Part shown: positions 8,983-18,491 of the stretch, one piece after another | Position numbering within the stretch: the first letter of the stretch is position 1 | How the letters are laid out: each line of letters starts with the position of its first letter | Assembly (NCBI GenBank): GCA_964389925.1 | Contig: CAYMGE010000014.1 | Span: 18,143 to 82,142, forward strand | Length of the DNA stretch: 64,000 nt | DNA from: CALECP01 sp964389925 | GTDB taxonomy: Bacteria > Chloroflexota > Anaerolineae > Promineifilales > Promineifilaceae | Reading direction: 5' to 3' | Program-made: the position numbers and the translations under genes | The notes under the pieces: model-generated | Told to the model about the DNA's origin: nothing | Database searches by the model: none | Seen by the model: the letters and a program-made list of their open reading frames with translations, nothing else

Positions 8983-10014
8983 ATGACAACAAGCATCATT
9001 TTTGCAGCCGGTGAACAACATACACAAGTGGGACACCCCGAACACACAGGGCGTATGGGAGCGGTTCGTCGCTTTCTGGCAGAGTCGCAGATTTTGGAGC
9101 GCGTAACGGTTTTAGAGCCGCAGATGGCGACAGAGGCAGATTTGGAGCGGGTACATTCGGCCGAACAAATCAACCTAGTCCGCTGGGTCAGTGAGCGCGG
9201 CGGCGGCATGATCGGTGGCGACACCTATACGACAAGGGGGACATTTGACGCAGCCAAACTGGCAGCGGGAGCCGCTTGTCAGGCGGTTGAATGTGTTGTT
9301 GGGGGGTCGGCCGATAGGGCGGTTGCGTTGATTCGGCCGCCCGGTCACCATGCAGGCGCAAGCTCAATTGAAGGGTTCTGCCTGTTTAATAACATTGCAA
9401 TTGCTGCGCGTTACGCTCAGACACAGCTAGGCGTTCAGCGGATCGCCATCATCGATTTTGATGTCCATCACGGCAATGGAACACAAGATATTTTTTACGC
9501 CGACAACTCCGTCCAGTTCTTTTCCACCCACATGTTTAGCCACTTTTTCTATCCGGGATCGGGTCACCAACGCGAGGATGGTATTAAACAGGGGGCAGGT
9601 TATACCATCAACGCACCGCTCCCACCCGGAACAGGAGATCGCGGCTATCAAGCAGTTTTTGATGAGATAGTAGAACCGCTATTAACACAGTTCCAGCCCG
9701 ATTTACTGCTTGTATCGGCCGGATTTGATGCCCACTGGCGCGACCCGCTCGCACAAATGCAGCTTTCATTGAGTGGCTATGCCGCACTTACAAAACGGCT
9801 TATTCGCTATGCAAACGAGCTTTGTGCTGGAAAAATCGTCTTTGTGCTTGAGGGCGGTTATGACTTAGATGTATTGGGTTATAGCGTTCTGAACTTAGTT
9901 CATGCGCTGTTAGGTGACGCTGATGTGCTAGACCCATTTGGGGCAGCCCCTCGTCGTGAGGTTGATATCAGCGACTTGCTCATAAAGGTTAAGCAACAAC
10001 ACTTGCTTGCCTAG
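8983..10014 (+). CDS. Histone deacetylase family zinc hydrolase
   Basis: Arginase/deacetylase-fold enzyme that removes acetyl groups from acetylated amines. In bacteria the family includes AcuC and acetylpolyamine amidohydrolases, and the substrate cannot be told here. Diagnostic motifs are RPPGHHAG (paired active-site His), IIDFDVHHGNGTQDIFY (zinc ligands Asp and His) and SAGFDAHWRDPL (third zinc ligand Asp). A late VLEGGYDL motif completes the set. The 343 residues equal a complete domain. The gene starts 66 bases after menA and may have its own leaderless promoter. Its last codons overlap the promoter proposed for the next gene. Confidence 0.93.
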   Translation: MTTSIIFAAGEQHTQVGHPEHTGRMGAVRRFLAESQILERVTVLEPQMATEADLERVHSAEQINLVRWVSERGGGMIGGDTYTTRGTFDAAKLAAGAACQAVECVVGGSADRAVALIRPPGHHAGASSIEGFCLFNNIAIAARYAQTQLGVQRIAIIDFDVHHGNGTQDIFYADNSVQFFSTHMFSHFFYPGSGHQREDGIKQGAGYTINAPLPPGTGDRGYQAVFDEIVEPLLTQFQPDLLLVSAGFDAHWRDPLAQMQLSLSGYAALTKRLIRYANELCAGKIVFVLEGGYDLDVLGYSVLNLVHALLGDADVLDPFGAAPRREVDISDLLIKVKQQHLLA

Positions 10015-10031
10015 CGTAAAAATTGCATAAT
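10003..10031 (+). promoter_or_regulatory. Probable sigma-70 promoter for the EPT-repeat gene
   Basis: TTGCTT (10003-10008), a 17-base spacer, then CATAAT (10026-10031), 40 bases before the ATG at 10071. The -35 box lies in the final codons of the preceding gene. Confidence 0.5.
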
Positions 10032-10070
10032 GCGATTGGTGGATAGACAGTAGTAACGCGAGATCGATTT

Positions 10071-13000
10071 ATGTCTAGTGACGAAACTTTATACTCCCGA
10101 CAGAATTCCAAAGAAATTGATGAAGCCTTAGCATGGCTAGAAAGTCTCGGTGACAGTGCGACGACGCAACGCTCATCACGACAGGCCGAACCAACCGCAT
10201 TTCTACGCTTACCAACTTGGCTAAAGCATGACATACGACTTGACTATCCACAACCTGCCATTGATGCTCCGCCAGTACCCGATGACAACCTGAGCTGGCT
10301 CGATGCCATCGCGTCTGGATCAGGTGGCGTGTCGGAAGAGCCGCCAACGATGCAGTGGGAGTCGGGAATCGAGGCAGTGCCAGAAGATGAGCCGACCGAA
10401 CTACTCTCATCTGAGCAGCCTAATTTTACCTTAGATGAACCGACGCATGTTTCGATGGAACGCCCTTCTGTCGATGCTGAGTTGGCAATTGAGGAGGATG
10501 AGCCGACCGAACTGCTCTCTTCTGAGCAGCCTGATTTTACCTTAGATGAACCGACACATGTTTCGATGGAACGCCCTTCTGTCGATGCTGAGTTGGCAAT
10601 TGAGGAAGATGAGCCGACCGAGCTGCTCTCCTCTAATCAGCCTGATTTTGGGTTAGATGCGCCCACACAAGTCTCAATGCATCGGCCGCCTCTCGATGAC
10701 GAGTTAACGGCGATAGCTAAAGCGGTTTTTGAAGCACAAGATGAGCCAACTGCGCTGCTCCCATCCGATGAGCCTGATTTTCTTGACCTAGATGCACCTA
10801 CACACCTCCTGACAAAACAATCTTCTGTCAGCGATGAGTTGGAAGCGGGGATGGAAGATGAGCCAACAGATGCCTTGATGCGGCCGATTTCTGTTGATGA
10901 TGAACGAACCACGACCATTGTGCCAAGCGTGGACATGCCGATTGAGCCGGTATTTGAGCCAACAAATGTCACAGAATTGACTGATGAAACGCTGTCTCTG
11001 ATTGGGAGCGCGGCCGATTTTGAGCCAACCACACTGATTCTGCCAGAGAACGTGGAGCAAGTCCCTTCGTCTACTGCTGATCTATCATCAGATGAACCAA
11101 CAAACCTACTTTTACCTGAACCCCAAGAAGAGGACGTAGCAGAAGAACTAACCTCTCTGCTGCCACCATTACCACCTGCATTTGAGGATATTGAGCCATT
11201 TGAGCCGACCAACTTTATCGAGGCAGACGAAGAGGTAAACTCGGCCGATTTTGAGCCAACCTATTTATTGCAACCAGATGCGGAAGATGACAATGATGGC
11301 GTTGATGAAGTAGAAAGCGACACACACTTTTCCGAAACGTATGATACAAGACCGTCTAACTCACAGCTAGAAGAAATTAAGACAAGCTCAACCGATTTAC
11401 ACCCTAACGACTTTGAGCCAACCCAATTATTTGTGCCAGCTGAGACGACGGAAACGCCTATCAGTGAGATTTCGGCCGAGTCAGACACAAATGAGCCTGT
11501 TTTACACCCTAACGACTTTGAGCCAACTCAATTATTTGTGCCAGCTGAGACGACGGAAACGCCTATCAGTGAGATTTCGGCCGNNNNNNNNNNNNNNNNN
11601 NNNNNNNNNNNNNNNNNNNNNNNNNNNNNNNNNNNNNNNNNNNNNNNNNNNNNNNNNNNNNNNNNNNNNNNNNNNNNNNNNNNCGGCCGAGTCAGACACA
11701 AATGAGCCTGTTTTACACCCTAACGACTTTGAGCCAACCCAATTATTTGTGCCAGCTGAGACGACGGAAACGCCTATCAGTGAGATTTCGGCCGAGTCAG
11801 ACACAAATGAGCCTGTTTTACACCCTAACGACTTTGAGCCAACTCAATTATTTGTGCCAATTGAGACGACGGAAACACCCATTCATGAGATTTCGGCCGA
11901 GTTAGATACAAATGAGCCTGTTTTACACCCTAACGACTTTGAGCCAACTGCGTTGGTTTTGCCAAAAGAGCTAGAAGAAATACTGCCCAGCACCGGTTCG
12001 GCTGAGAGAGAAAGTGTTGAATCTTATTTCCGCAGGATGAATGATTTTGAGCCGACCGCATTGGTTTTGCCAGATGATTCATCAGCAAAGCAAGCTCCAT
12101 CTGAGAAGGAACCTTTTGAAGAGAAGCCAACCGAGCTGTTCTTTGATGAATTTGCGGCGATGGCGGCCGATGTTGGCGAACTGACAACGCCAGAGCGCAC
12201 CGAGATTATTCTGCCCACGTCGGCAGATGTCCCTGATCTTGAAGCGTTAGCGTTGGAAAACGATGTCCTAAACGCGCTTGAAGAGCCGATTGTGTCTGAG
12301 GCAATTGAGGAGGAAACGCCAACACACATATCGGTCGAGCAGTCAATTGAAGGGCTGGGGTTTTACGAAGATGAGCCGACCGAGCCGTCTTTGGTCAGGC
12401 CACCGTTTGACGAGCTGGCGGATGAGCCAACTCAGTTCATTTCTCCAGAGAACAAAGCCCCCAGCCGCCTCTTTGAGCCAACGATTGTCAGCGAAATTTC
12501 GATTGCCGACCGCTGGCGAGCCATCCCAACACAATTTCGGCCGCGTACCACGCCAAACAAAGCGGAAGAGCCGTCAGTCGTCGAACAGCCCATACAGCCA
12601 GATGACACTGCTAACAAGCTAGGGCATCTCACCGATGATATTCCGGATGATCCAGATGAGACAATCGCGTGGTTAGAGGAAATGGCGCGGTTGCAGAAGC
12701 TAGGGGGATCGCTCGAAAAAGCTGACTCCGATCAGGATGAGGCACGCCCTGAATTTGAGCGACCAGCGCAAAACAGAGATCGTGCGCCTGAAGAGCCAGA
12801 AATCTCAACAGGCGGCAGCATTCTGGACGCAGCGACCAACGAGCAACTGCCTGCCAACTTCTTTGACTCCGTAGATGAGGTCCGCCCAACCATTATGGCT
12901 GACGTGGGCGAATCGGCCGAAGAAGGCATGGATGCCTTTGTGCGACAGGTAAATGAGGTTCTCGATGACGAGCGAGAACCAATTGAGACGCTGAGTGCGG

Positions 13001-13593
13001 CCGATGAAAGGTCTGTGGCAAAATCTGAAGAAGAGTTAAGTGATGCGCTCGCATGGCTGGAAGAGTTAGTGACGGGAACAGATGAACCACTCGATGAGAT
13101 GACAATTGAGTTGAACGAAACTGATGTCAATCGTTTGCTCAACTCCTATCGTCCCACCGAGCGACCGCCATCTTCACAGGGTATTTCAGACCATCCCACC
13201 CTTATCACACATCATCCCGCTGTCAGCAAACAAGAGCCGGGCGATGAGCTAGATGCCGCCCTCTCGTGGCTAGAAGGGTTAAATTTTGACGATGAAAGCA
13301 ACCTCATCGAGCCAGTTGAGGCACCTGCAACACTGGTTGATTATTCGGCCGCCCGCAACAGTGCGCGTCATGCGTTTCTGACAAATTCCTACCCTGAAGC
13401 GATTACGATCTTTGAGGATTTGCTTCAACGCGAAGATAGAAATGCAACTGATATTGTGATTGAAGATTTGGTTGAATGGACAAGCAAAGTGAAAGATTAT
13501 ATGCAGTTCTACCGCCTTCTGGGGGATGCCTACTTACAAATCGGCGATCATGAAAAGGCTGCTTGGACATTCCGCCGCGGTCTGACGATATGA
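10071..13593 (+). CDS. Large acidic EPT-repeat protein with C-terminal TPR-like region (contains scaffold gap)
   Basis: A long cytoplasmic-looking protein with no signal peptide. It opens with EIDEALAWLESL, a motif echoed near the end (DALAWLEELV, LDAALSWLEGL). The middle is acidic low-complexity sequence with dozens of EPT tripeptides (DEPTELL, DFEPTQLFVP), including three 37-residue repeats and at least five 35-residue repeats. The last 110 residues look helical and TPR-like (SYPEAITIFEDLL, GDAYLQIGDHEKAAWTFRRGL). The 100-N gap at 11584-11683 puts the two halves in different frames, but overlapping the identical flanks restores one frame, so I treat it as one gene. Function unknown; EPT threonines could be kinase/FHA targets. 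Confidence 0.8.
10383..10715 (+). repeat. 111-bp tandem coding repeat, three copies
   Basis: Units begin at 10383, 10494 and 10605 at GA(A/G)GATGAGCCGACCGA. Spacing is exactly 111 bases (37 codons). The first two are almost identical, the third diverged. Confidence 0.9.
11401..11960 (+). repeat. 105-bp tandem coding repeat interrupted by the assembly gap
   Basis: The phase marker ACCCTAACGACTTTGAGCCA occurs at 11401, 11506, 11717, 11822 and 11927. Spacing is 105 bases (35 codons) on each side of the gap. Copies are nearly identical at the nucleotide level, which points to recent amplification and explains why the assembly broke here. Confidence 0.92.
11584..11683. other. Scaffold gap, 100 N
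   Basis: Exactly 100 N, the usual placeholder for a gap of unknown size. The left flank ends and the right flank begins with CGGCCG. Overlapping these six bases gives perfect 105-bp phase and a continuous frame, so the gap hides zero or a whole number of repeat units. Confidence 0.97.
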
Positions 13594-13617
13594 CGGATTA
13601 AAGAATTCAGCTATAAT

Positions 13618-13650
13618 CAAAAATGACGATGTGATCCATCGTCGTTTTTG
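13618..13650 (+). terminator. Rho-independent terminator after the EPT-repeat gene
   Basis: Stem GACGATG with catCGTC partner (13625-13631 with 13637-13643) in an A-rich to T-rich hairpin ending GTTTTTG, 25 bases after the stop codon. Confidence 0.75.
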
Positions 13651-13744
13651 TGTGACCCCACACCAAATTTTTCCCAACTAAAAAATAACAATTTGCAAGC
13701 AGACAGGATTGTGCTGTTGTGGCTTGCTTAGGAGTGACAATCTT

Positions 13745-14194
13745 ATGGAACGAACACTAATTTTGATTAAACCAGACGGCGTGCAACGTGGATTGATGGG
13801 TGAGATCATCGGCCGATTTGAACGGCGTGGCCTCAAGTTAGCTGGCATGAAATTTATGCAAATGACGAGCGAGAAAGCGGCCGAGCATTACGGCGAACAT
13901 ATTGAACGCCCTTTCTACCCTGATCTCGTCGCCTATATCATCTCTGGCCCAATTGTAGCGATGTGCTGGGAAGGGCCGGATGCGGTTAGAATTGCACGTC
14001 AAACCATCGGCGCAACAAAGCCTGTTGAGGCAACTATGGGAACGATTCGCGGTGATTTTGGGATGCAGATCGGCCGAAACCTCGTTCACGGCTCAGACAG
14101 CCCTGAAAATGGTATCCGCGAAACAGACGTTTTCTTCAGCGCAGATGAAATTTTGGACTGGAGCCGTGATACGGAGCGTTGGATTTTAGAATAA
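13745..14194 (+). CDS. ndk: Nucleoside diphosphate kinase
   Basis: Transfers the terminal phosphate from NTPs to NDPs through a phospho-histidine. The 149-residue product begins MERTLILIKPDGVQRG and carries the active site NLVHGSDSPENG, with His115 as nucleophile. This is full family length. The ATG at 13745 is chosen because it matches the family start and has GGAG at 13731-13734; an in-frame ATG at 13709 would add 12 unrelated residues. It is bounded by terminators on both sides, so probably monocistronic. Confidence 0.97.
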   Translation: MERTLILIKPDGVQRGLMGEIIGRFERRGLKLAGMKFMQMTSEKAAEHYGEHIERPFYPDLVAYIISGPIVAMCWEGPDAVRIARQTIGATKPVEATMGTIRGDFGMQIGRNLVHGSDSPENGIRETDVFFSADEILDWSRDTERWILE

Positions 14195-14210
14195 TGCGGG
14201 CGAAATTGAT

Positions 14211-14256
14211 GTGTGTATCGGGAATTGGATTTCCCGATACATGCACACGCTTTTTT
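14211..14256 (+). terminator. Rho-independent terminator after ndk
   Basis: Hairpin with stem TATCGGGAA and TTCCCGATA, extended by GTGTG/CACAC pairing, then GCTTTTTT. The core resembles hairpins at 28493 and 27737. Confidence 0.85.
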
Positions 14257-14277
14257 GACTTGGTATCTACTTCTTCG

Positions 14278-15225
14278 CTACCCGTCAGGGCAAGCGACCT
14301 GACCGTCATCAATTGAACAGCCATCGCTATTATCAACCAAAATGGGCAAGTCCATAATGCCGCGCTCATTTAGTGCATTGACAGGAACCCAGCCAGCATC
14401 ACCGCCACCCGTCACAGAAACCCAGCAACCCCAGAAATCACGACCAGTCATTCTCACCTCAACACCCGGCGTATAAGCGCGACCTGTTTGGCTGTCGGGA
14501 TCGGCCGTCGCAAAGATGTCTGTCCAGCGTGTCGTCGAAGCTGTGGTTGCATTGCCAGGGCGACCACAGATACGTGCGTCAGGACGAGGCCCACCGCAAG
14601 GTTCTGCGCCAGCAAAAGGACTCGCCCATACGTCTAAGGCGTTAATGTCGATATTTGTCTCAACAGAGTCAGTTGGGACCCAGCCATCTCCTGCATCTGC
14701 CCAGATAAATAGCCATGAGCCATCTTCATTACGTGCCAAAATTTTGACAGGCGTATTTTGGTCAATGCTGTTGACAATTGCATAGCACTCATTTGTGCCA
14801 TACTTGATGTCGCGGGTCACGCGCATCACACCATTCGTGACGATACCGCTTGGGGCGGGGCTATCAAATTCACCAGCGCGGTTTTCGTCCCCTTGTCCAT
14901 TGTCCCAGATTGGCAGCATGTTGATGTCGCCACTAATTGCAATGTCTTCAGCGCGTGTCCAGCCGTTGAATTTATTCGGGCCTGTGCCTGCCGTGACGTA
15001 GACAAGTGAGTTGTCCCGGTTACGCCCTTGTAAAGTGACGGCTGTCCCCTGCGAGAATGTGCCAACGACAGGTGAATCCAGCGTTGGGGCTTTGTGCAGA
15101 TTGATCGACTCGGCCGAGACCGTGCCGCTCAACTCCTCTGCATAGACGACCGTCGTCAACGCCAGAATCGGTAAAATCAACAGCGCAAATAGCTGCCAAA
15201 AGCGAAGGTGATATGTCCTGTTCAT
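14278..15225 (-). CDS. Secreted protein with SH3b-type domains
   Basis: A 315-residue exported protein. The ATG at 15225 gives a signal peptide (NRTYHLRFWQLFALLILP to VVYAEE) and is preceded by GAGGAG; a longer in-frame start at 15288 would bury the signal. Three SH3b-like modules follow, each with GW or GWVP motifs (NGWTRAEDI, DGWVPTDSV, AGWVPVNAL). The third opens with RWTDIF, as does the module in the protein at 18492. Bacterial SH3 domains usually bind peptidoglycan or wall peptides. Several Cys suggest disulphides outside the membrane. No enzyme domain is visible, so its role is unknown. Confidence 0.8.
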   Translation of the reverse strand: MNRTYHLRFWQLFALLILPILALTTVVYAEELSGTVSAESINLHKAPTLDSPVVGTFSQGTAVTLQGRNRDNSLVYVTAGTGPNKFNGWTRAEDIAISGDINMLPIWDNGQGDENRAGEFDSPAPSGIVTNGVMRVTRDIKYGTNECYAIVNSIDQNTPVKILARNEDGSWLFIWADAGDGWVPTDSVETNIDINALDVWASPFAGAEPCGGPRPDARICGRPGNATTASTTRWTDIFATADPDSQTGRAYTPGVEVRMTGRDFWGCWVSVTGGGDAGWVPVNALNERGIMDLPILVDNSDGCSIDDGQVACPDG

Positions 15226-15421
15226 GATAAACTCCTCTAAAATGTTACCCTGTAAAATACAGCGCAATGTGTTGACGGCATACTGCAACTTCGTTTACAT
15301 TGCCTCTTCAATTATCCCTAATTTTGCGTTAATTCAAAGGAAAAAGTGATGTTTATTTTCCACTTGTCCAGCTTTTGACCAACGGTAAAGCAACGCAAAT
15401 GGGGGAATGTCTGCTTTGCGC

Positions 15422-15427
15422 TATAAT
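15422..15427 (+). promoter_or_regulatory. TATAAT -10 box before the DUF951 gene
   Basis: Perfect TATAAT ending 7 bases before the ATG at 15435, with no Shine-Dalgarno and no good -35 box. Suggests a leaderless mRNA. Confidence 0.45.
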
Positions 15428-15434
15428 TCGGCTT

Positions 15435-15644
15435 ATGATTATCCAAGTAGCCGTCGGCGACACGGCACAGATGCGAAAATTTCATCCATGTGGCAGTGCC
15501 AAATGGCGCGTGACGCGCATCGGTGTTGATATTGGCTTACAGTGTCTCGGCTGTCAGCGGCGCGTTTTGATTCCGCGCAGCAAGTTTAATAAGCGAGTAA
15601 AAAAGATCATTCGTGAGCCATCATCTGACAACGGCTCCGATTAA
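15435..15644 (+). CDS. DUF951 family protein
   Basis: A 69-residue protein typical of the DUF951 family: VGDTAQMRKFHPCGSAKWRV, IGVDIGLQCLGCQRRVLIPRSKF. It has one Cys in HPCG and a CLGC pair, which could bind a metal. Family function is unknown. In other bacteria it is often found near ychF or chromosome-partitioning genes, which is not the case here. The start at 15435 is chosen because family similarity begins at once. An in-frame ATG at 15375 would place a -10 box inside the gene. The next gene starts 12 bases downstream, so they may be cotranscribed. Confidence 0.88.
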   Translation: MIIQVAVGDTAQMRKFHPCGSAKWRVTRIGVDIGLQCLGCQRRVLIPRSKFNKRVKKIIREPSSDNGSD

Positions 15645-15656
15645 ATCTCAGTTAAG

Positions 15657-17105
15657 ATGGCAATTTGGTTAGCAAGATTTTACGTCGTCGTGCTGACGGG
15701 GTTAGCACTTTATGGCTGTCTCGGCGTTGTAACGCTGCTCTTTTATTGGCGACATCGGCACAGCAAACATGCGCTGCCATTGGTGCATGAGCGAGAGTTG
15801 CCACTAGTGGTCGTACAGTTGCCGATTTATAATGAGCAATTCGTCGTCGAGCGACTCATCAATGCAGCCGCGCAACTCGACTATCCACGAGATCGACTGC
15901 ACATTCAAGTATGCGATGACTCGGCCGATTCCACCACAACCCTCGCCCAAACCCTCGTCCAAAAATGGCAGCAGGCTGGCGTTTCGATTGAACTCCTACA
16001 CCGTGAAAATCGCAGCGGCTATAAAGCGGGCGCGTTGCAGGCTGCGCTCGACTGTGCGCCGGTTGCGCCCAATGCGTTGATCGCTATTTTTGATGCGGAC
16101 TTTGCACCATCGGCCGATTTTCTGCGTCGCACCGTCCCGCACTTTCTCAACAATAATCAACTCGGTGTCATTCAGACACGTTGGGGACATCTCAATCGAG
16201 CAGAATCTACCCTTACCCGCGCCCAAGCTATCGCCATCGACAAACACTTTATGCTCGATCAGCTCGTGCGCCATCGTGCCGACCTCTTTCCCAAATTTAA
16301 TGGCAGCGGTGGCATTTGGCGGCGCGATTGCTTGACCGATGCGGGTGGCTGGCAAGCGGATACCGTTTGTGAAGATTTGTGTCTGAGTACAAGGGCGGTG
16401 TTGCGCGGTTGGCGGTTTAAGCTGTTGGATGAGGTAACGGCATCGGCCGAGCTTCCCAACACCATTGCCGCATTCAAAACACAACAGGCACGTTGGGCAA
16501 AAGGCTCAATCCAATGTTTGCTCAAATTCTTTGGCGCGATCATTACTGCGAATGAACACACGTGGGCAGCCCGCCTCTACGCGCTTTTCACAATGCTGGG
16601 CTACTTCACCAACCCGCTCCTCATTCTTCTGCTGCTACTCCAATTGCCAATGATCGCTTTCGATGTGCAACTTTCTCCGCTGCTTTGGCTGTTTACAATC
16701 GTTGGGCTTTCTCAACCGATCTTATTTATCCTTGGACAACAAATCCTCTATCCTGACTGGCGCAAACGCATCCGTCACTTCCCTGCTCTTCTGCTCATCA
16801 TGACGGGTCTATCTCTCAGTCAAACCCGTGCAATCATCCAAGCATTGACGCGACGTAAGCACGTTTTTGTCCGCACCCCAAAGGGCGTGGGACAACATAC
16901 GCAATACAAGTTACCGTTTGACTGGATTTTGCTGACGGAAATTGCCTGCACGCTGTACGCGCTTGTCGGCATTGGGTTTGCATTACAGCAGCGTCGTTTT
17001 GGTGCGCTCGCGTTGCTGCTCAATTGCGCGATTGGCTATGGGTATATTACCTATCTGGGGATTGGGGAGATGTTGGCTTCTCGGCCGAATACACCACAAA
17101 CGTAA
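15657..17105 (+). CDS. Processive glycosyltransferase family 2 (cellulose-synthase-like)
   Basis: Membrane glycosyltransferase of the cellulose/mannan synthase and ceramide glucosyltransferase group. In order: an N-terminal TM segment, the GT-A domain with QVCDDSADST (UDP-binding Asp), FDADFAP (DxD metal site), FNGSGGIWRRD, CEDLCLSTRA (catalytic Asp) and QQARWAKGS (the Q..RW motif of processive enzymes), then four or more C-terminal TM segments. 482 residues, complete. It probably makes a beta-linked polymer or glycolipid; donor and acceptor cannot be read from sequence. No export partner lies next to it. Confidence 0.9.
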   Translation: MAIWLARFYVVVLTGLALYGCLGVVTLLFYWRHRHSKHALPLVHERELPLVVVQLPIYNEQFVVERLINAAAQLDYPRDRLHIQVCDDSADSTTTLAQTLVQKWQQAGVSIELLHRENRSGYKAGALQAALDCAPVAPNALIAIFDADFAPSADFLRRTVPHFLNNNQLGVIQTRWGHLNRAESTLTRAQAIAIDKHFMLDQLVRHRADLFPKFNGSGGIWRRDCLTDAGGWQADTVCEDLCLSTRAVLRGWRFKLLDEVTASAELPNTIAAFKTQQARWAKGSIQCLLKFFGAIITANEHTWAARLYALFTMLGYFTNPLLILLLLLQLPMIAFDVQLSPLLWLFTIVGLSQPILFILGQQILYPDWRKRIRHFPALLLIMTGLSLSQTRAIIQALTRRKHVFVRTPKGVGQHTQYKLPFDWILLTEIACTLYALVGIGFALQQRRFGALALLLNCAIGYGYITYLGIGEMLASRPNTPQT

Positions 17106-17141
17106 CATAGGCATCCGTGCCTGTTTCTAACGCGACTTACT

Positions 17142-18365
17142 ATGCAAACGCTACACCTATCTCTCCAACATGCTCGACAAATGGCTATACGAAAACAGTT
17201 ATTGAGCGGGGAACACCCACCGGCAACCGCAGAGGGCGTGCTGGCAGTATTCCGCGCATTGGGCTGCATCCAACTTGACCCAATCCGTGCTGTTGAACGC
17301 ACGCAATACCTCGTTTTATGGAGTCGTTTAGGCAACTATGACCGACGACTATTACACGAAGTCCAGTTTGAGCAACGACAACTATTTGAGTATTGGGCGC
17401 ACGCTGCGTCGATTGTGCTAACAGAGCATTTTCCCTTGCACCGCAATCGCATGAATCGTGCCTTTCCAAAAGATGGCAGCAAATGGCAGCAACGCGCACG
17501 ACAATGGTTAGAAGACAATGCCGAATTTCACGCCTTTGTCCTTGAAGAGATCAAGTCTAAACAACCTGTATCTTCAAACCAGATTGAGGATCAAGCGGCT
17601 GTTCCATGGATTTCGAGTGGTTGGACAGATACGCAAAACAAGCGCAGCGTGACACAAATGATCGATTATATGTGGACGATGGGTGAGGTCACCGTTGCAG
17701 AGCGCAGTGGCCTCCGTCGCAGTTGGATGCTGCTCAATGATTTCTTGCCCGAACAGGTGGTGCGAGAGCCATTGAGCGACGACGAAGAGACACGCCAGTC
17801 GATCTACGTCGCACTGTCCGCGCTTGGGGTCGCCACAAAACGGCAGATTAAAAGACATTTCACCCGTTCTAGCTATCCAAACTTTGCGACGATATTCAAG
17901 CAGATGGAAAAAGCGGGCGATATTTTTCCAATCAGTGTAGCTAAGATGAAGGATAACTGGTTTATGCTAGCACGAGATGTTCCCATTTTAGAACAGGTGC
18001 AAGCCGGTGAATTTAGCGGTCGAACTGTGTTGCTTTCGCCGTTTGATAACCTAATTTGTGATCGAGACCGAACGGAGGCATTATGGAACTTTCACTTTCG
18101 GATTGAGATTTACGTGCCAAAGGCGAAGCGACAATATGGCTATTATGTGTTGCCAATCATGCGCGGGGAGCAGTTGATCGGCCGAATTGCCCCCCGCTTC
18201 AATCGCAAAACTGGCATTCTCGCTATCAACGGTCTCTATGCAGAACCAGATGCTCCCCGCGACCCACAAGCTGTTGCTGACATCTATGCACAGATAAACG
18301 CACTGGCAAGCTGGCTTGGCGCAAAGGAGATTCAGTTCAACAGTGAGAAACCGCGCGATTGGTAA
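17142..18365 (+). CDS. YcaQ/AlkZ-like DNA glycosylase (winged-helix, HTH_42)
   Basis: Belongs to the family whose E. coli member YcaQ unhooks DNA interstrand crosslinks and whose Streptomyces member AlkZ repairs azinomycin damage. It is made of three winged-helix units and a beta barrel. The family catalytic motif Q-hydrophobic-D is present as IQLDPI (Gln44, Asp46). Other matches are VERTQYLVLWSRLGNYD, YWAHAASIV and LLSPFDNLICDRDRTEALWNF. 407 residues is the usual length. No Shine-Dalgarno is obvious. It stands 36 bases after the glycosyltransferase gene and may be read from the same transcript. Confidence 0.92.
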   Translation: MQTLHLSLQHARQMAIRKQLLSGEHPPATAEGVLAVFRALGCIQLDPIRAVERTQYLVLWSRLGNYDRRLLHEVQFEQRQLFEYWAHAASIVLTEHFPLHRNRMNRAFPKDGSKWQQRARQWLEDNAEFHAFVLEEIKSKQPVSSNQIEDQAAVPWISSGWTDTQNKRSVTQMIDYMWTMGEVTVAERSGLRRSWMLLNDFLPEQVVREPLSDDEETRQSIYVALSALGVATKRQIKRHFTRSSYPNFATIFKQMEKAGDIFPISVAKMKDNWFMLARDVPILEQVQAGEFSGRTVLLSPFDNLICDRDRTEALWNFHFRIEIYVPKAKRQYGYYVLPIMRGEQLIGRIAPRFNRKTGILAINGLYAEPDAPRDPQAVADIYAQINALASWLGAKEIQFNSEKPRDW

Positions 18366-18404
18366 CAAAAAACGCGCCGCAAACACAATTGTTCACGGCG
18401 CGTT
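18365..18404 (-). terminator. Terminator for the leftward SH3b gene
   Basis: Perfect stem AACGCGCCG (18371-18379) and CGGCGCGTT (18396-18404). Read leftward it is followed by TTTTTTG, so it ends the transcript coming from 19910. A weaker rightward hairpin (GATTTAC/GTAAATC followed by GCTTTTT, 18412-18441) lies beside it and may serve the glycosylase gene. Confidence 0.8.
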
Positions 18405-18491
18405 CTCTCACGATTTACCTCACGTAAATCATGTGCTTTTTGTAATCATCTCGTCTAAGGACGTTCGATGAGATGAAATTTGATGGGCAAA

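Noticed and set aside
10637..11212. 191-codon leftward frame opposite the EPT repeats
   Set aside because: Ser/Gly-rich shadow of the acidic repeat gene, with no start signal.
11413..11800. Frameshift or second gene inside the EPT-repeat region
   Set aside because: The frame change is produced only by the 100-N placeholder; merging the identical flanks restores one frame.
11401..11960. CRISPR array
   Set aside because: The 105-bp repeats are contiguous and coding, without spacers.
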